From positions 62,001 to 126,000 of the forward strand of contig KB906734.1 in assembly GCA_000381585.1 (NCBI GenBank): 64,000 nucleotides of DNA. Reading direction: 5' to 3'. Under the pieces are notes generated by a model. That model was not told the origin of the DNA. It did not search any database and saw only the letters and a program-made list of their open reading frames with translations. Position numbers and translations under genes: made by a program. Below are positions 63,844-64,000 of the stretch, piece after piece; positions within the stretch are counted from its first letter, which is position 1; the number at the start of each line of letters is the position of its first letter. The DNA comes from Acidobacteriaceae bacterium KBS 83 (GTDB lineage Bacteria; Acidobacteriota; Terriglobia; Terriglobales; Acidobacteriaceae).

Positions 63844-64000
63844 ATTCTTCTCAACCTCGCTGTAACGATGCGCTCTGCTGACTCACGATCTTAAAGCGGT
63901 AGTTAGCGCGCCATAGCTTGCTCCCAATGGCATTCGCAGGGTCTGCCACCGCGGATCGTCGGCCATCGCCGACTATGCAACGAAAAAACGGGCTCAGGCA

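Overview
The window looks like chromosomal DNA of an acidobacterium (Terriglobia-like). This is inferred from the moderately high G+C content, a DUF3300/DUF2950 pair, many secreted or Tat-exported hydrolases, and proteins of a kind common in that group; no rRNA or marker gene is present to confirm it. Most genes between about 18 and 43 kb run on the minus strand.

Positions 1-4,900 look accessory: a beta-propeller secreted protein, a small unknown gene, a broken ATP-dependent DNA ligase remnant, a multi-pass GT-C-like membrane protein without a normal start codon, and at 4,860-4,905 the 3' part of a tRNA-Pro(UGG) gene, which is what an integrated element leaves at its far border. From 5.1 to 20 kb lies a patchwork of single genes: a quinone-oxidoreductase-like MDR/HD-domain pair, a broken MFS transporter beside an intact secernin-type peptidase, two tandem repeats like insertion-sequence ends, a frameshifted rifampicin-monooxygenase-like gene, an amidohydrolase, a cupin, an SDR without YxxxK, a protein made of two tandem copies of one small domain, a metallo-beta-lactamase-fold enzyme, a metallothionein and a Tat-exported sulfatase. 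From 20 to 29 kb come an orphan DUF4157 (eCIS-type) protein, a BON-domain lipoprotein flanked by two diverged copies of one segment, and three peptidases (retropepsin-like, S10, M1).

The metabolic core is at 29.5-43.1 kb, all on the minus strand: glucan hydrolases (PF10091/GH144-like and GH15), then transketolase, a HAD hydrolase, 6-phosphogluconate dehydrogenase, glucose-6-phosphate dehydrogenase, 6-phosphogluconolactonase and glucokinase, followed by copC-copD. Glucose released from glucans can be phosphorylated and fed straight into the oxidative pentose phosphate pathway. zwf-pgl-glk are tightly packed, with a shine-dalgarno site spanning the zwf stop and a TTGA stop/start overlap between pgl and glk.

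From 43 to 64 kb are superoxide dismutase, a receiver-like protein without the phospho-acceptor Asp, a Crp/Fnr gene broken by two apparently compensating 4-nt indels, DinB, SDR, GH1, NUDIX, several secreted unknowns, an SRPBCC-ArsR operon with two matched inverted repeats over its promoter, an ECF sigma factor with a coupled small membrane protein, a GAF-PAS histidine kinase, a VOC protein and the DUF2950/DUF3300 genes. Four genes carry inactivating lesions (ligase, MFS, monooxygenase, Crp). Clear intrinsic terminators are at 10,967, 43,977, 46,180 and 49,958.
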